Counted from the stretch's first letter, positions 14,846 to 21,947 are shown. The stretch: 24,967 bases of DNA from a bacterium UBP17_UBA6191 (GCA_002422125.1 DITF01000209.1:1-24967); one strand, 5' to 3'. Made by a program: numbers and translations. Notes: a model not told the origin generated them from the sequence alone.

Positions 14846-15016
14846 TCAAGCCCTTGTGTTCCATGTGCCTACAGCCAAAGACTTGTCCCATTTAGCCAAT
14901 TCAAAGTCGCATTTTTTGCAGCTTATGATTGTTCGGTATCTTGATTTGATTGTTGCCGGTCCACCACAAAAGGGGCAGGGCTTCAGCTCTTGATCGCTAT
15001 CAACACGGAATATCAT
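14846..15016 (-). CDS. Lar-like restriction-alleviation zinc-ribbon protein
   Basis: A 56-residue protein with LKPCPFCGGPA, a second CxxC pair (SCKKC) and a C-terminal WNTRA. This is the layout of the Lar restriction-alleviation family (PF14354): Cys14, Cys17, Cys33 and Cys36 should bind one zinc. Lar of Rac relieves type I restriction, and the neighbouring Dam-type gene fits an anti-restriction pair. I chose the ATG at 15016, which has GAGG about 7 bases upstream. The longer TTG start at 15034 would increase the overlap with the upstream gene from 17 to 35 bp. Similar Cys4 ribbons occur in other phage proteins of unknown role, so function is moderate confidence. Confidence 0.72.
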   Translation of the reverse strand: MIFRVDSDQELKPCPFCGGPATIKSRYRTIISCKKCDFELAKWDKSLAVGTWNTRA

Positions 15017-15236
15017 TGTCCGCCTCAATTTCAAGATTGATACTTTTTCGCTTTATGATGATTTCAATGTCTGAATGTGGGTCGGACTCGTTAAAAAACT
15101 TTTCAAATTCCTTAGAACTTAACAAGTGTGGAAAGGTGGCCAGCATCACGCCCGCAATGTCAGATATTGTCGGATTGCCTGGGAACCATTTTCGTAGAAT
15201 TTTGGCGGCTACACATACATTAATTTCTTTGCTCAT
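15000..15236 (-). CDS. Hypothetical small phage protein, 78 residues
   Basis: Unrecognised. An N-terminal helical part (residues 3-50, SKEINVCVAAKILRKWF then SDIAGVMLATFPHLL) precedes an acidic C-terminus with one strand (DIEIIIKRKSI). The ATG at 15236 is preceded by GGAAAGG at a good distance. It ends inside the start of the Lar-like gene (17 bp overlap) and begins 2 bp after the stop of the upstream gene, so it belongs to the same operon. Confidence 0.65.
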   Translation of the reverse strand: MSKEINVCVAAKILRKWFPGNPTISDIAGVMLATFPHLLSSKEFEKFFNESDPHSDIEIIIKRKSINLEIEADNDIPC

Positions 15237-15238
15237 TT

Positions 15239-15607
15239 TTAAGCCTTTCCCTCGTCCTGATTCCGTGGTCGGAACTGCATAGGCTGGTCATTTGCGGTTT
15301 TGTGTGCCCCCATGTCGTCTATGTCTAGGGTTATGGCCACAACATTGACATTTTTAATTTCCTCTTCGCTCAAGGGGATTTTTGAGCGCAGTTGGCTGGT
15401 CAAATCCTTATCGAACTCATGAAGCTCGAGGAAGCTATCTTTTTCTGCCAAAAACCTAGCCTTACAGTCATTGTTGTATACAATTGGGGCAAAGATAACA
15501 GCCTCCATGTTTGTGAAGAATTGATGGTCAATCACGAGGACTGGCACTCCCTCTGTACCGGGGATTTTGGAGCGGAAAATTTTTGTTTTTAGGTTTTGAG
15601 TGTTCAT
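15239..15607 (-). CDS. Hypothetical phage protein, 122 residues
   Basis: Unrecognised. Soluble alpha/beta protein with strands PVLVIDHQF, AVIFAPIVY and VNVVAITLDIDD, and an acidic middle helix (residues ~50-85). No signal peptide, membrane segment or catalytic motif is evident. The ATG at 15607 follows AAAGGAC at 7 bases and overlaps the upstream stop by 4 bp. Confidence 0.68.
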   Translation of the reverse strand: MNTQNLKTKIFRSKIPGTEGVPVLVIDHQFFTNMEAVIFAPIVYNNDCKARFLAEKDSFLELHEFDKDLTSQLRSKIPLSEEEIKNVNVVAITLDIDDMGAHKTANDQPMQFRPRNQDEGKA

Positions 15608-15795
15608 AGCTTGTCCTTTGGAGTAATTTTTAACTTATGCCTGGCCTCAGTCAGTGTCCGTCCGAACACGACGAGGCCGCAGGTGCATTCAATGCGCCAC
15701 CCCAGAGCGAAATACTCCCTGGGGCGGCATTGGTTTGTGTGATTACTAAGCTTGGATTGCATTTTTTCTGGCCAAGCTTGTAAGGTAGAATTCAT
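15604..15795 (-). CDS. Hypothetical small protein, 63 residues
   Basis: Unrecognised. It contains a CTCG pair and a third Cys (QCRPRE), possibly a small metal-binding or DNA-associated protein. The start is uncertain: ATG at 15795 overlaps the rusA-like gene by 50 bp, while ATG at 15762 reduces this to 17 bp. Neither has a strong ribosome-binding site. The end overlaps the next gene by 4 bp (ATGA), which supports it as a real operon member. Confidence 0.58.
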   Translation of the reverse strand: MNSTLQAWPEKMQSKLSNHTNQCRPREYFALGWRIECTCGLVVFGRTLTEARHKLKITPKDKL

Positions 15796-16213
15796 CCCAT
15801 GTGATCAAAAGAATTTCCCATCTGGGCCCAGCTCCATCGTCATATCTTTTGATCAAGGATTCCGCCACAACCTGAGAATCGTCTTCCCAGAAGCCGATTT
15901 TGGTCATGCAGTCTTCCAGGTGCTTAATGAGATTGCTGAGGTCAGGAGTTTTGATTGGCATCAAAAGAATGCCTCCATGGGCCTCAGCTTTCTTTCTTTT
16001 GCTGAATGACTTTGGTATTGGCAAAAACGCCTTCACTTGTAAATACAGCGGACCGGTCATTGGGGTTCTGGGTCGGTGGTTGGCCAACACTGAAATCAGT
16101 TGTCCTTCTGCCAGCTCCTGGCGTTCAGTTCTGCCGATCTGCGAAAACTTTCCGATTTTGACTATCTTGCCTCTTCGCTGGGGCTCTGGTGGGATATTGA
16201 TCGTGAATTTCAT
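15746..16213 (-). CDS. rusA: RusA-family Holliday junction resolvase
   Basis: A 155-residue member of the RusA family (PF05866), dimeric endonucleases that cut Holliday junctions in phage recombination. The signature PDLSNLIKHLEDCM (residues 90-103) and FWEDDSQVVAES (108-119) is followed by the conserved Lys122. E. coli RusA uses three Asp in DLDN and DDxQ. Here the first (Asp91) and the DD pair (111-112) are present, but the second of DLDN is Ser93, so activity is not certain. It starts two bases after the exonuclease stop, behind CAGGGC. With ERF, SSB and the exonuclease it completes a phage recombination set. Confidence 0.85.
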   Translation of the reverse strand: MKFTINIPPEPQRRGKIVKIGKFSQIGRTERQELAEGQLISVLANHRPRTPMTGPLYLQVKAFLPIPKSFSKRKKAEAHGGILLMPIKTPDLSNLIKHLEDCMTKIGFWEDDSQVVAESLIKRYDDGAGPRWEILLITWDEFYLTSLARKNAIQA

Positions 16214-16215
16214 TG

Positions 16216-17079
16216 CTATGCCCTGGGCAAAATTTCAGTTATTCTGGCTCTGCATGTGGGTAGATTTTGATTCAACCACTCCAGCAGGTCTTTCAAATTC
16301 GAGCCGGTAACGGTCCGATCCCAGCTTTTGAATTCAGCATTCCAGTAAAAGCCATTGGACTTAAGAATATCCTTATCCTCAAATCGAACAAAGGCATTGA
16401 TTGTGTGCCTGGAGTCCTTGGCGGCATCGCGCAGGTATTCGATTAAAGTCTTGCCTTCGGGGTCACAAAAACTTAAAAGAAGTCCCAGGGCATCAACATC
16501 AATCTGGGCGCGGTGAGCATCGTAGTAAAAGCCATGGATCATACATAGGTAATCCAGCTTTCTTGATGAAATTCCCCAATCGCTCCAGGGGATGTCCGAA
16601 CTTGAGCAGGCCCAACGGTCAGGAATTTTGATATCAGAACCGGCTAGAAATCCCTCCAGGAATGATTTGTCAAAATTGGCATTGTGGGCCACCACAAAGC
16701 TGACTCCCTCAAACGCTTGTTCCAGGGCTTTTTTATCAATGGATTTTCCGGCTAGGTCTGCATCTGTAAGGCCGGTGATCTTTTTGATTGTCTCAGACAG
16801 TGGAAATCCGGGATCCTGAAGACCACTATATCCCCCACTGATTTTAAATATTGTTCCATGGCCGTATACGAATCTTGAAACACAAACTTCAGTCAGCTTG
16901 TCATTTTTGGGATCAAGGCCAGTTGTTTCGGTGTCAACGACGGCAAAAACGAATTCTGGATTGTTCACATGAGACTCTGCAACGCACAAAAGCTTGTTTA
17001 AAGCCATTTGTTTGCCAAATAGGACGCTTAGCATTTTGCTGCCAGACGCAGGAAAAAAAATTCTTTCAAACGGGTACAT
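16216..17079 (-). CDS. DnaQ-like DEDDh 3'-5' exonuclease with C-terminal extension
   Basis: A 287-residue exonuclease of the DnaQ/epsilon superfamily, which hydrolyses DNA or RNA 3' ends with two metal ions. The full DEDDh set is present: VDTETTGL (Asp49, Glu51), AHNANFDKSFL (Asp137) and the ExoIII motif HRAQIDVDAL (His189, Asp194); ITGLTD follows ExoI as usual. Residues ~226-287 form a separate small domain (DILKSNGFYWNAEFKSWDR), seen appended to similar phage exonucleases and possibly substrate-binding. The ATG at 17079 has AAGGAG upstream with ideal spacing. It lies 8 bp after the SSB stop and probably works in processing ends during replication or annealing-type recombination. Confidence 0.88.
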   Translation of the reverse strand: MYPFERIFFPASGSKMLSVLFGKQMALNKLLCVAESHVNNPEFVFAVVDTETTGLDPKNDKLTEVCVSRFVYGHGTIFKISGGYSGLQDPGFPLSETIKKITGLTDADLAGKSIDKKALEQAFEGVSFVVAHNANFDKSFLEGFLAGSDIKIPDRWACSSSDIPWSDWGISSRKLDYLCMIHGFYYDAHRAQIDVDALGLLLSFCDPEGKTLIEYLRDAAKDSRHTINAFVRFEDKDILKSNGFYWNAEFKSWDRTVTGSNLKDLLEWLNQNLPTCRARITEILPRA

Positions 17080-17087
17080 GATTCTCC

Positions 17088-17462
17088 TTAAAACGGTATA
17101 TCGTTATTGTCAATTTGGTTACTGTCCATTGGGCTTGGCTGGTCGCCTTTATTGGAAAGGAATTGGATGGTCTGGGCCACTACCTCCGGCCGGGTGCGCT
17201 TTACTCCACCGTCGCCATCCCAACTGCTAATCTGAAGACGGCCTTCAGCCATGATTCCGCTACCTTTTCTCAGGTATTGGCCACAGCTCTCAGCCTGCTT
17301 ATTAAATGCGATTATTCTGATGTAAAGGGGTTCTGCATCCTTTTTATGTCCGTCATTAACGGCAATGTCAATGTTGCAGATTGCTGTTCCGCTGGGTGCA
17401 TACCTCAGCTCCGGATCCCTGGTAAGGTTGCCCATCAGAATAATCTTGTTAAATGAGGCCAT
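17088..17462 (-). CDS. ssb: Single-stranded DNA-binding protein
   Basis: A 124-residue SSB with the OB-fold signature NKIILMGNLTRDPELRYAPS (split at residues 5-24), strand NIDIAVND, core IRIIAFNKQAE and GQYLRKGSGIMAEGRLQ. The C-terminal acidic tip DNNDIPF (118-124) is the partner-docking tail of bacterial SSBs. I chose ATG 17462 (MASFNK), preceded by AAGGGG; an upstream in-frame ATG at 17492 adds ten residues outside the family consensus. It overlaps the upstream gene by 14 bp. It coats ssDNA during element replication and recombination and probably recruits host or phage partners through the tail. Confidence 0.95.
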   Translation of the reverse strand: MASFNKIILMGNLTRDPELRYAPSGTAICNIDIAVNDGHKKDAEPLYIRIIAFNKQAESCGQYLRKGSGIMAEGRLQISSWDGDGGVKRTRPEVVAQTIQFLSNKGDQPSPMDSNQIDNNDIPF

Positions 17463-17946
17463 CTGATAGCCCCTTAAGAATTTCATCATCAATTGAGCCC
17501 TCTTCTACTGACTCCGGGATCAAAACTTCAATGCCACCTTCAGTGTTTGGCTCTTCAGTATTGCTGTCCTCTTCTTCAGCGGCGAACAAATCATCAATAG
17601 TGCAGCTTTCCTGATTCCCCAATGCTTGGCCAGCCTTGAGTGATTGCATGTCCCTCATGCTACTGAGGTGCTGTTGGCCGGGGAGTACGGATTCGTCATC
17701 GATGTATTTGGGCGTAGATTCTTCAACCTTCAGCCCGTTTTTAGTTTTTTCGATCAGGCGTACAATTGTGTCTGTCAGCTCAATCTTGTCGATACCGCGA
17801 TTCAAAAACATTTCCACGGCCAAAGCCTCTTCCCTAGCCATTTCAATTTTTAAATCTTTGCGCTCCTTGTGGATTTGCAAATATCTGCGTCTGAGTGCCA
17901 GGTAACGATCCAGAGGCGATTCAATAACTTCAATATCTTGTTCCAT
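17449..17946 (-). CDS. Hypothetical acidic phage protein, 165 residues, between erf and ssb
   Basis: Unrecognised. Residues 10-75 are strongly helical and charged (ALRRRYLQIHKERKDLKIEMA), likely coiled coil. Residues ~115-165 are very acidic and low in complexity (EEEDSNTEEPNTEGG), likely disordered. The ATG at 17946 lies 2 bp after the erf stop and has AAGGAAT just upstream. Position between the annealing protein and SSB suggests an accessory recombination protein, which is inference from order only. Confidence 0.7.
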   Translation of the reverse strand: MEQDIEVIESPLDRYLALRRRYLQIHKERKDLKIEMAREEALAVEMFLNRGIDKIELTDTIVRLIEKTKNGLKVEESTPKYIDDESVLPGQQHLSSMRDMQSLKAGQALGNQESCTIDDLFAAEEEDSNTEEPNTEGGIEVLIPESVEEGSIDDEILKGLSDGLI

Positions 17947-17948
17947 GA

Positions 17949-19343
17949 TTATTCCTTTTCACTTGTGGTCACTACTTGAGCGGCTTGTTTAACTTCTTCT
18001 GCACAGATTTTTTGAGCTTCAGCCATGTGAACCCGAATGCTGGCCAAAGACTTCCCTTCTGACAATTTTTCAAGATGGAATGAAAGCGAGCCGGTTAAAT
18101 GTTCTTTGACGGGATACCCCATGCTAAGGGCAATTGTTTTGCACAGTTCTTCCCATGACAGAATTCCCAGGCGAATCTCAACCAGAGACGAAACAAAATG
18201 CGCCACATCCGGCAGGGGGGTTTTGAAGATCGCCAGAGTGTCCTTGGTGATTTGATTGCGTATCTTGTGTGGTAGCCTTATCCAATGGGAATCAAGAGCC
18301 CACTTGGCCAGAGCTTCAACCGTACTAAACGCAGGTTCTTCAGCTTGCAGAAATTCACTCCAAGAGTTTCGGAATTCTTTAAATACCGAACTGATGTTGA
18401 TTTCAGAGCCTTCAAACTTAGTGGATAAAAAAGCGAGATAATCGTTAAGCCTGGATTCAGTGTATTCAATGCTGTTTACTTTCAGCGCGGCTTGAATCCG
18501 GTTAATCATCATGCGTTGATTGGGGGGGAGGGCGTCATCGTCACGGGATAGTTCCTGTAAAATTTCCTTTTGCAGTTTGGCATCCACTTCGGTCAGCTTG
18601 ATCTCCTCAAGAAATGCTTCCAGAACAGCGGGCGGCCAGTTGATTAGTTCTTTGCCATATTTTCCCGTTAAATTGACACAAATTTCCTTTTTGTCTGGAT
18701 GGACCCCGTTCAGATATAGATTTTTAATTTCCCCGCTGGAGTATTTGGGCTTGGGGAGTGATTGTTGTTTGCTGTTACTTTGTGCTCCGTTCTGTGGCCT
18801 TGGTTGGCTGGATTGAGCCTGGCCTTTATGTTGTCTTTGTGTATTGTTACCTCTGTCATCTGCCGGTATTGCGGCAAGATTCCCGTCATCGTCCTCATCA
18901 GCCGGAATACCCAGTATTGCGGATAGGCCGTAGCGTCGTCCGTAGGTAATGGCGGAGCCGATCATATGGGCATCAACTTTCTTTACCTTGCCATCTCTAG
19001 TTGTGTATTCAGCTAGAGGAATGTTTATTTCAATTGAACGGCTGCCACCGCTGACATGGACGATGATTGTTTTGACAGACAGGTGAGTAGGGTGCTGGGC
19101 TGTTTCATGGGTTATCATGAATCCGTACTTGTTTACAGTCTTGGCCACCTTGGCAACTGATGGTAGCGAGGCATAGCGGCTATTGAAATTTGGATTTGTG
19201 CTGTCAATTGCTGCGGCGGTCATTTCCATCTGGGCTCTGGCCATGTCAGCTACAAAAGTATCAATACCTCCTCCTGGCTTGGTAAAGGTGACTTCCGAAG
19301 CCTCAGTTTTTGCGGCTTCATTTTCGGTATTTTCTTCTTCCAT
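17949..19343 (-). CDS. erf: ERF-family single-strand annealing protein with long C-terminal extension
   Basis: A 464-residue protein. Residues ~25-160 match the ERF superfamily (PF04404): STNPNFNSRYASLPSV near the start, then IGSAITYGRRYGLSAILGI (128-146) and DEDDDGN (149-155). ERF proteins form rings and anneal complementary ssDNA in phage recombination. A Gln/Ser/Pro-rich linker (~165-205) leads to ~255 further helical residues I do not recognise; typical ERF proteins are ~200 residues, so the extension is unusual. I chose ATG 19343, with GGAGG five bases upstream, over the in-frame ATG at 19382 with no such site. The 70 bp between this start and the upstream gene hold nothing evident. It works with SSB, RusA and the exonuclease encoded next to it. 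Confidence 0.9.
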   Translation of the reverse strand: MEEENTENEAAKTEASEVTFTKPGGGIDTFVADMARAQMEMTAAAIDSTNPNFNSRYASLPSVAKVAKTVNKYGFMITHETAQHPTHLSVKTIIVHVSGGSRSIEINIPLAEYTTRDGKVKKVDAHMIGSAITYGRRYGLSAILGIPADEDDDGNLAAIPADDRGNNTQRQHKGQAQSSQPRPQNGAQSNSKQQSLPKPKYSSGEIKNLYLNGVHPDKKEICVNLTGKYGKELINWPPAVLEAFLEEIKLTEVDAKLQKEILQELSRDDDALPPNQRMMINRIQAALKVNSIEYTESRLNDYLAFLSTKFEGSEINISSVFKEFRNSWSEFLQAEEPAFSTVEALAKWALDSHWIRLPHKIRNQITKDTLAIFKTPLPDVAHFVSSLVEIRLGILSWEELCKTIALSMGYPVKEHLTGSLSFHLEKLSEGKSLASIRVHMAEAQKICAEEVKQAAQVVTTSEKE

Positions 19344-19416
19344 ACAATCCTCCGGGCAAAGACCTGGCTTGGCCAGATTCAATTCTGGCGTTTTGTGTTG
19401 TCTAAATTTTTGGGAT

Positions 19417-19731
19417 TTATTTACGGTGCTTTAGGGGTCTGACACCCATTCCAGCAGGGAATATTTCTGGTCTGATTTTTTTTGCTCTGGCCAGAACAAT
19501 TTCATCAAACAATTTCAGGTCAATAAAGTTTCTGCCATGCTGCTTGGTGATGGCCGTTTTCATGTCTGGCATCTGGCGTTCTGTGTTCCAGCGAAACCCT
19601 GGGCGATGCATTGCCAAATCATTTGCCGGTATCAGTCCGGGTTCTGTTTTTTTTACCAGGGCATCCAGCTTTTCAATGAGCGGCTTCATGGCATCATCAA
19701 TGGCTTTTTTTAGTGCTTCATCCAGGCTCAC
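19417..19731 (-). CDS. Hypothetical phage protein, 104 residues
   Basis: Unrecognised. An N-terminal amphipathic helix (residues 2-28, SLDEALKKAIDDAMKPLIEKLD) precedes a basic region (~40-104) rich in Arg, Lys and His that could bind nucleic acid. The start overlaps the upstream stop by 4 bp (ATGA). It is the last gene before a ~70-bp gap that precedes erf. Confidence 0.65.
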   Translation of the reverse strand: MSLDEALKKAIDDAMKPLIEKLDALVKKTEPGLIPANDLAMHRPGFRWNTERQMPDMKTAITKQHGRNFIDLKLFDEIVLARAKKIRPEIFPAGMGVRPLKHRK

Positions 19732-19913
19732 TTCACTCCCCTCAGTTGTCTTTCAGCCTTGATTCTTCTGAATTCTCTGGCCTGTTCGCATTCCCATCCA
19801 GGAGGCATTTTTGGGCCCTGCTTTTGCTCAATGATGGGTTCTCTCTTATCAATGATGGCCTCAATCTCATCCACGCGGCTGGTAAGTTGTTTCAGTTGTT
19901 CACGAAGGTTCAC
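19728..19913 (-). CDS. Hypothetical small coiled-coil protein, 61 residues
   Basis: Unrecognised. Residues 1-30 form a heptad-like helix (LREQLKQLTSRVDEIEAIID), followed by a basic tail (REFRRIKAERQLRG). It overlaps both neighbours by exactly 4 bp (ATGA at each end), which supports it as a translated member of the operon. Confidence 0.62.
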   Translation of the reverse strand: MNLREQLKQLTSRVDEIEAIIDKREPIIEQKQGPKMPPGWECEQAREFRRIKAERQLRGVK

Positions 19914-20368
19914 TTTCCACCTCCCAAGATTTCGCTGGTGATTTCTGGGTGGTTCTCCACCATGAAGTGTTCAAAGACCGGATAATAAAATTCTGTGACC
20001 TTGTTGAGGTCTTCGGGGATTCTGATATGGTCCAACTTTTGAGCCCAGACCCGTTGCTGGGCAATCCATTCCAGTTCTTGTTCGGGATGCTTTTTAAGCC
20101 AGTTTTTCATCAAGAGGAATTTGGGATTGGATCCTGTGTCCACTTGTTTGTCCGGTGTTTTGGGTTTGGGACTCAATAACCCTTTGAGCTTTGCTGAGGG
20201 CTTGGGCGGGGCTGGTTTAGAAGAAAACTTTTCTTTGATGACATTTCTCAGAACAGCAGAAACGCTAATTCTTTCATCAAATGCTATTTTTCTGACTTTT
20301 TCATAAATTTTCTCATCAATGTAAACAGTTGCCTGCACTGTTTCTCGTAATGTGTTTGTGTTTTTCAT
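19910..20368 (-). CDS. Ribbon-helix-helix regulator, first gene of the leftward operon
   Basis: A 152-residue protein. Residues ~12-50 fit a ribbon-helix-helix fold: strand QATVYIDEK, helix IYEKVRKIAFDE, turn RIS, helix VSAVLRNVIKEKF. A Pro/Lys-rich linker (50-80) and a helical C-terminal domain with WLKKHPEQELEWIAQQRVW follow; the latter is unrecognised. RHH proteins are dimeric DNA-binding regulators. The ATG at 20368 has AAGGAG upstream. It is transcribed away from a second RHH gene across 125 bp that carries two identical palindromic operators. Autoregulation of the leftward operon (19910 down to 13268) is therefore likely. A relaxosome- or ParB-like accessory role cannot be excluded. Confidence 0.75.
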   Translation of the reverse strand: MKNTNTLRETVQATVYIDEKIYEKVRKIAFDERISVSAVLRNVIKEKFSSKPAPPKPSAKLKGLLSPKPKTPDKQVDTGSNPKFLLMKNWLKKHPEQELEWIAQQRVWAQKLDHIRIPEDLNKVTEFYYPVFEHFMVENHPEITSEILGGGK

Positions 20369-20422
20369 TCATCTCCTTTCACAGAGGAATCGTAATGTTA
20401 AAATGTAATCTGATTTTAATTT

Positions 20423-20471
20423 TACAGTTCCACTGTAGAAATGTGCCTTATCAATGTACAGTAGCACTGTA
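20423..20471. promoter_or_regulatory. Two TACAGT-N3-ACTGTA operators between divergent RHH genes
   Basis: Two 15-bp perfect palindromes of identical half-sites lie at 20423-20437 (spacer TCC) and 20457-20471 (spacer AGC), 34 bp centre to centre. They occupy the 125-bp gap between two divergent RHH genes. The right one overlaps an extended -10-like TGTAATAAT (20468-20476) for the rightward gene, so binding there would repress that gene. Confidence 0.75.
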
Positions 20472-20476
20472 ATAAT
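20468..20476 (+). promoter_or_regulatory. Candidate extended -10 promoter of the rightward RHH gene
   Basis: TGTAATAAT fits TGnTATAAT with one mismatch; TTATCA at 20448-20453 would be a weak -35 at 17-bp spacing. It would start transcription near 20483, about 10 bp before the ATG at 20494, and it shares bases with the right operator. Confidence 0.4.
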
Positions 20477-20493
20477 GTACTGGATGATTTATA

Positions 20494-20724
20494 ATGTCAA
20501 GTGTAAAAAAGGGGATTTCTGTATATTTTTCACAGCACGACTATGATCGAGTTCACGAAACAGCGTATAAACGACGCGTTTCCGTTGCTGAACTCTGTCG
20601 TATAGCCATATTGAATGATCTTGATTCCTCAGATGGAGGAGCATCAAAACATGACAAAATTCTCGCTAAAATTCGTGAGCTGGAACTGGAGTTACAAAAA
20701 CTTAAAGCAGAAATTTCACAATAA
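20494..20724 (+). CDS. Small ribbon-helix-helix protein with C-terminal coiled coil
   Basis: A 76-residue protein. Residues ~5-42 fit RHH: strand KGISVYFSQHD, helix YDRVHETAYKR, turn RVS, helix VAELCRIAILNDL. Residues 52-76 form a strongly heptad-like coiled coil (KILAKIRELELELQKLKAE). An Arc/CopG-type dimeric repressor is likely, with the coiled coil promoting higher-order assembly. It is divergent from the larger RHH gene, with two shared operators between them, so the pair could form a two-repressor switch. The ribosome-binding site is weak (GGATGA). Confidence 0.7.
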   Translation: MSSVKKGISVYFSQHDYDRVHETAYKRRVSVAELCRIAILNDLDSSDGGASKHDKILAKIRELELELQKLKAEISQ

Positions 20725-20743
20725 ATTAACTTCCAGCACCAAA

Positions 20744-20809
20744 AGCGCACCCTACCCACACCCCCCTAAGGGGGTGGGTGATGGGGTAGTGCGCTGTGGG
20801 GGTGCGGGG
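20744..20809. repeat. Large nested hairpin and G-run cluster between rightward genes
   Basis: Three nested pairs form one hairpin: AGCGCAC/GTGCGCT (20744-20750, 20789-20795), TACCC/GGGTA (20753-20757, 20784-20788) and CACCCCC/GGGGGTG (20759-20765, 20770-20776) with a CTAA loop. The plus strand also carries five G-runs of 3-5 within 20770-20809. No T-run follows, so it is not a standard terminator. A ~175-bp gene-free gap surrounds it. A stable RNA structure, G-quadruplex or replication-related site are possible. Confidence 0.6.
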
Positions 20810-20901
20810 CTTTGTAAAATTTGGATGATCTCTGGTAAAATGGAAGTGATGCCGATATACTCCGCATATTCCCCAGAGGGGATGGAAACTAGGCGGTTGA
20901 A

Positions 20902-21099
20902 ATGAAAAAAAAGAACTATACAATTGTGAAGTTCAAAACAAGTAAGCGCAATGAAATACTTGCAATTGCTATTGATTGCGTTGAAGCGGTCGCTACGCCT
21001 TTTGGTTATTCCCCGCTTCCACCAGCAAAGACCAGAAAGCAGATGAGGGATGGCATGATTCGAAACCGTGCTGATCGTTCTGGGTTTTTGGGTGCTTGA
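20902..21099 (+). CDS. Hypothetical small basic protein, 65 residues
   Basis: Unrecognised and basic (MKKKNYTIVKFKTSKRN at the start, KTRKQMRDGMIRNRADR near the end). AGGCGG stands about 5 bases before the ATG. The stop overlaps the ATG of the membrane-protein gene (TGATG), which supports translation. Its position after the hairpin region and before a membrane protein gives no function. Confidence 0.58.
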   Translation: MKKKNYTIVKFKTSKRNEILAIAIDCVEAVATPFGYSPLPPAKTRKQMRDGMIRNRADRSGFLGA

Positions 21100-21659
21100 T
21101 GAGTGAAGAAAAGGAAGAAACTTCGCTGGATTCGCTTGAAGATTTTCAGGATCCCCAAGAGAAGCCAGAAATTGTCGTTTCAGACAATCCTGACGAGCAG
21201 GTAGTTCAGCAAAACCTTGTGAACATTGTTGCTTTGTTTGAAAAACAAGACTGGCTTGAGACGAAGAGTCTTGTTGAGATGCAGCGCTTAAGCCCTGAAC
21301 GAGCCGGTGAGATAATCCAAGCCAAGATATCAGACAGAAAGCAGACTCTTGAGCTTGTGCAACTTTCCATGGAAAACGAGAAAATTGAGACGGACAAGTA
21401 TTACCGTCATGTCGCGAAAACGGAGATGTATCGGGCGATTCAAAACTTTTTAGCCGTGCTGTTTGCGGGCATAGCTTTTTTTGGGGTTCTTTATTTGTGC
21501 TATAAATTTGTTGAAAAAGGACAATATTGGCCGGCAGTTTTCTTTTTCTTTTTTTCGTTGACCGCAATCGCATATCTGAGTGGTAGAGAGCAGCCAAAAA
21601 AGATAAACCTGAGCGATGTGAAGGACTTAATTGGTGGCTTGAAAAAGGACGACAAGTAA
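21099..21659 (+). CDS. Small phage membrane protein with two TM helices
   Basis: A 186-residue protein. The acidic N-terminal ~60 residues are followed by a long charged helix (~65-110), then two TM segments (~114-135 and ~143-161) and a short Lys-rich cytoplasmic tail. The layout resembles DUF2335-like phage membrane proteins, but the sequence match is weak. The start is ATG 21099, one base overlapping the upstream stop; a TTG at 21096 is also in frame. Its stop abuts, with no gap, the stop of the convergent gene that follows. Membrane proteins in this position of phage early regions can act in exclusion or lysis timing; no specific role is shown. Confidence 0.65.
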   Translation: MSEEKEETSLDSLEDFQDPQEKPEIVVSDNPDEQVVQQNLVNIVALFEKQDWLETKSLVEMQRLSPERAGEIIQAKISDRKQTLELVQLSMENEKIETDKYYRHVAKTEMYRAIQNFLAVLFAGIAFFGVLYLCYKFVEKGQYWPAVFFFFFSLTAIAYLSGREQPKKINLSDVKDLIGGLKKDDK

Positions 21660-21935
21660 TCACTTCCCCACCTCCAAATCCACAGGTAAAAAGCCCCATT
21701 TTTTGTAAAATTCGATAACCTCTTGACCCACCTGATAAACCAGGCAGTTTTCAGATTCACGGCGAATAGCTTCGACTCGTTGAGTTAGCCAGGTGCAAAA
21801 TTTAGGCGAGCTCGTACCTACAGGTTGCCCGTTTGGGCCACAAGGGGGCGGCAATTTTTGAATATTATCCCTATGTCTATATCTGCGTAGCTCAAACGGC
21901 TTCGACTTAGCTTTATTTGTCTTATTTTGCGTCAC
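21660..21935 (-). CDS. Hypothetical phage protein, 91 residues
   Basis: Unrecognised. A basic N-terminus (KTNKAKSKPFELRRYRHRD) is followed by a PPPCGPNGQP segment and a helical C-terminal part. The start is GTG at 21935 with AAGGATT upstream. It is the last gene of the second leftward operon (23648 to 21660) and ends base-to-base against the convergent membrane protein gene. Confidence 0.6.
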   Translation of the reverse strand: MTQNKTNKAKSKPFELRRYRHRDNIQKLPPPCGPNGQPVGTSSPKFCTWLTQRVEAIRRESENCLVYQVGQEVIEFYKKWGFLPVDLEVGK

Positions 21936-21947
21936 GATAAAATCCTT

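Noticed and set aside
20752..21699. A 315-residue open frame on the minus strand opposite the hairpin region and the membrane protein gene
   Set aside because: It lies opposite two plus-strand genes with coupled start/stop and clear TM segments, runs through the G-rich hairpin, and its product is Ser/Pro/His-rich without any domain pattern.
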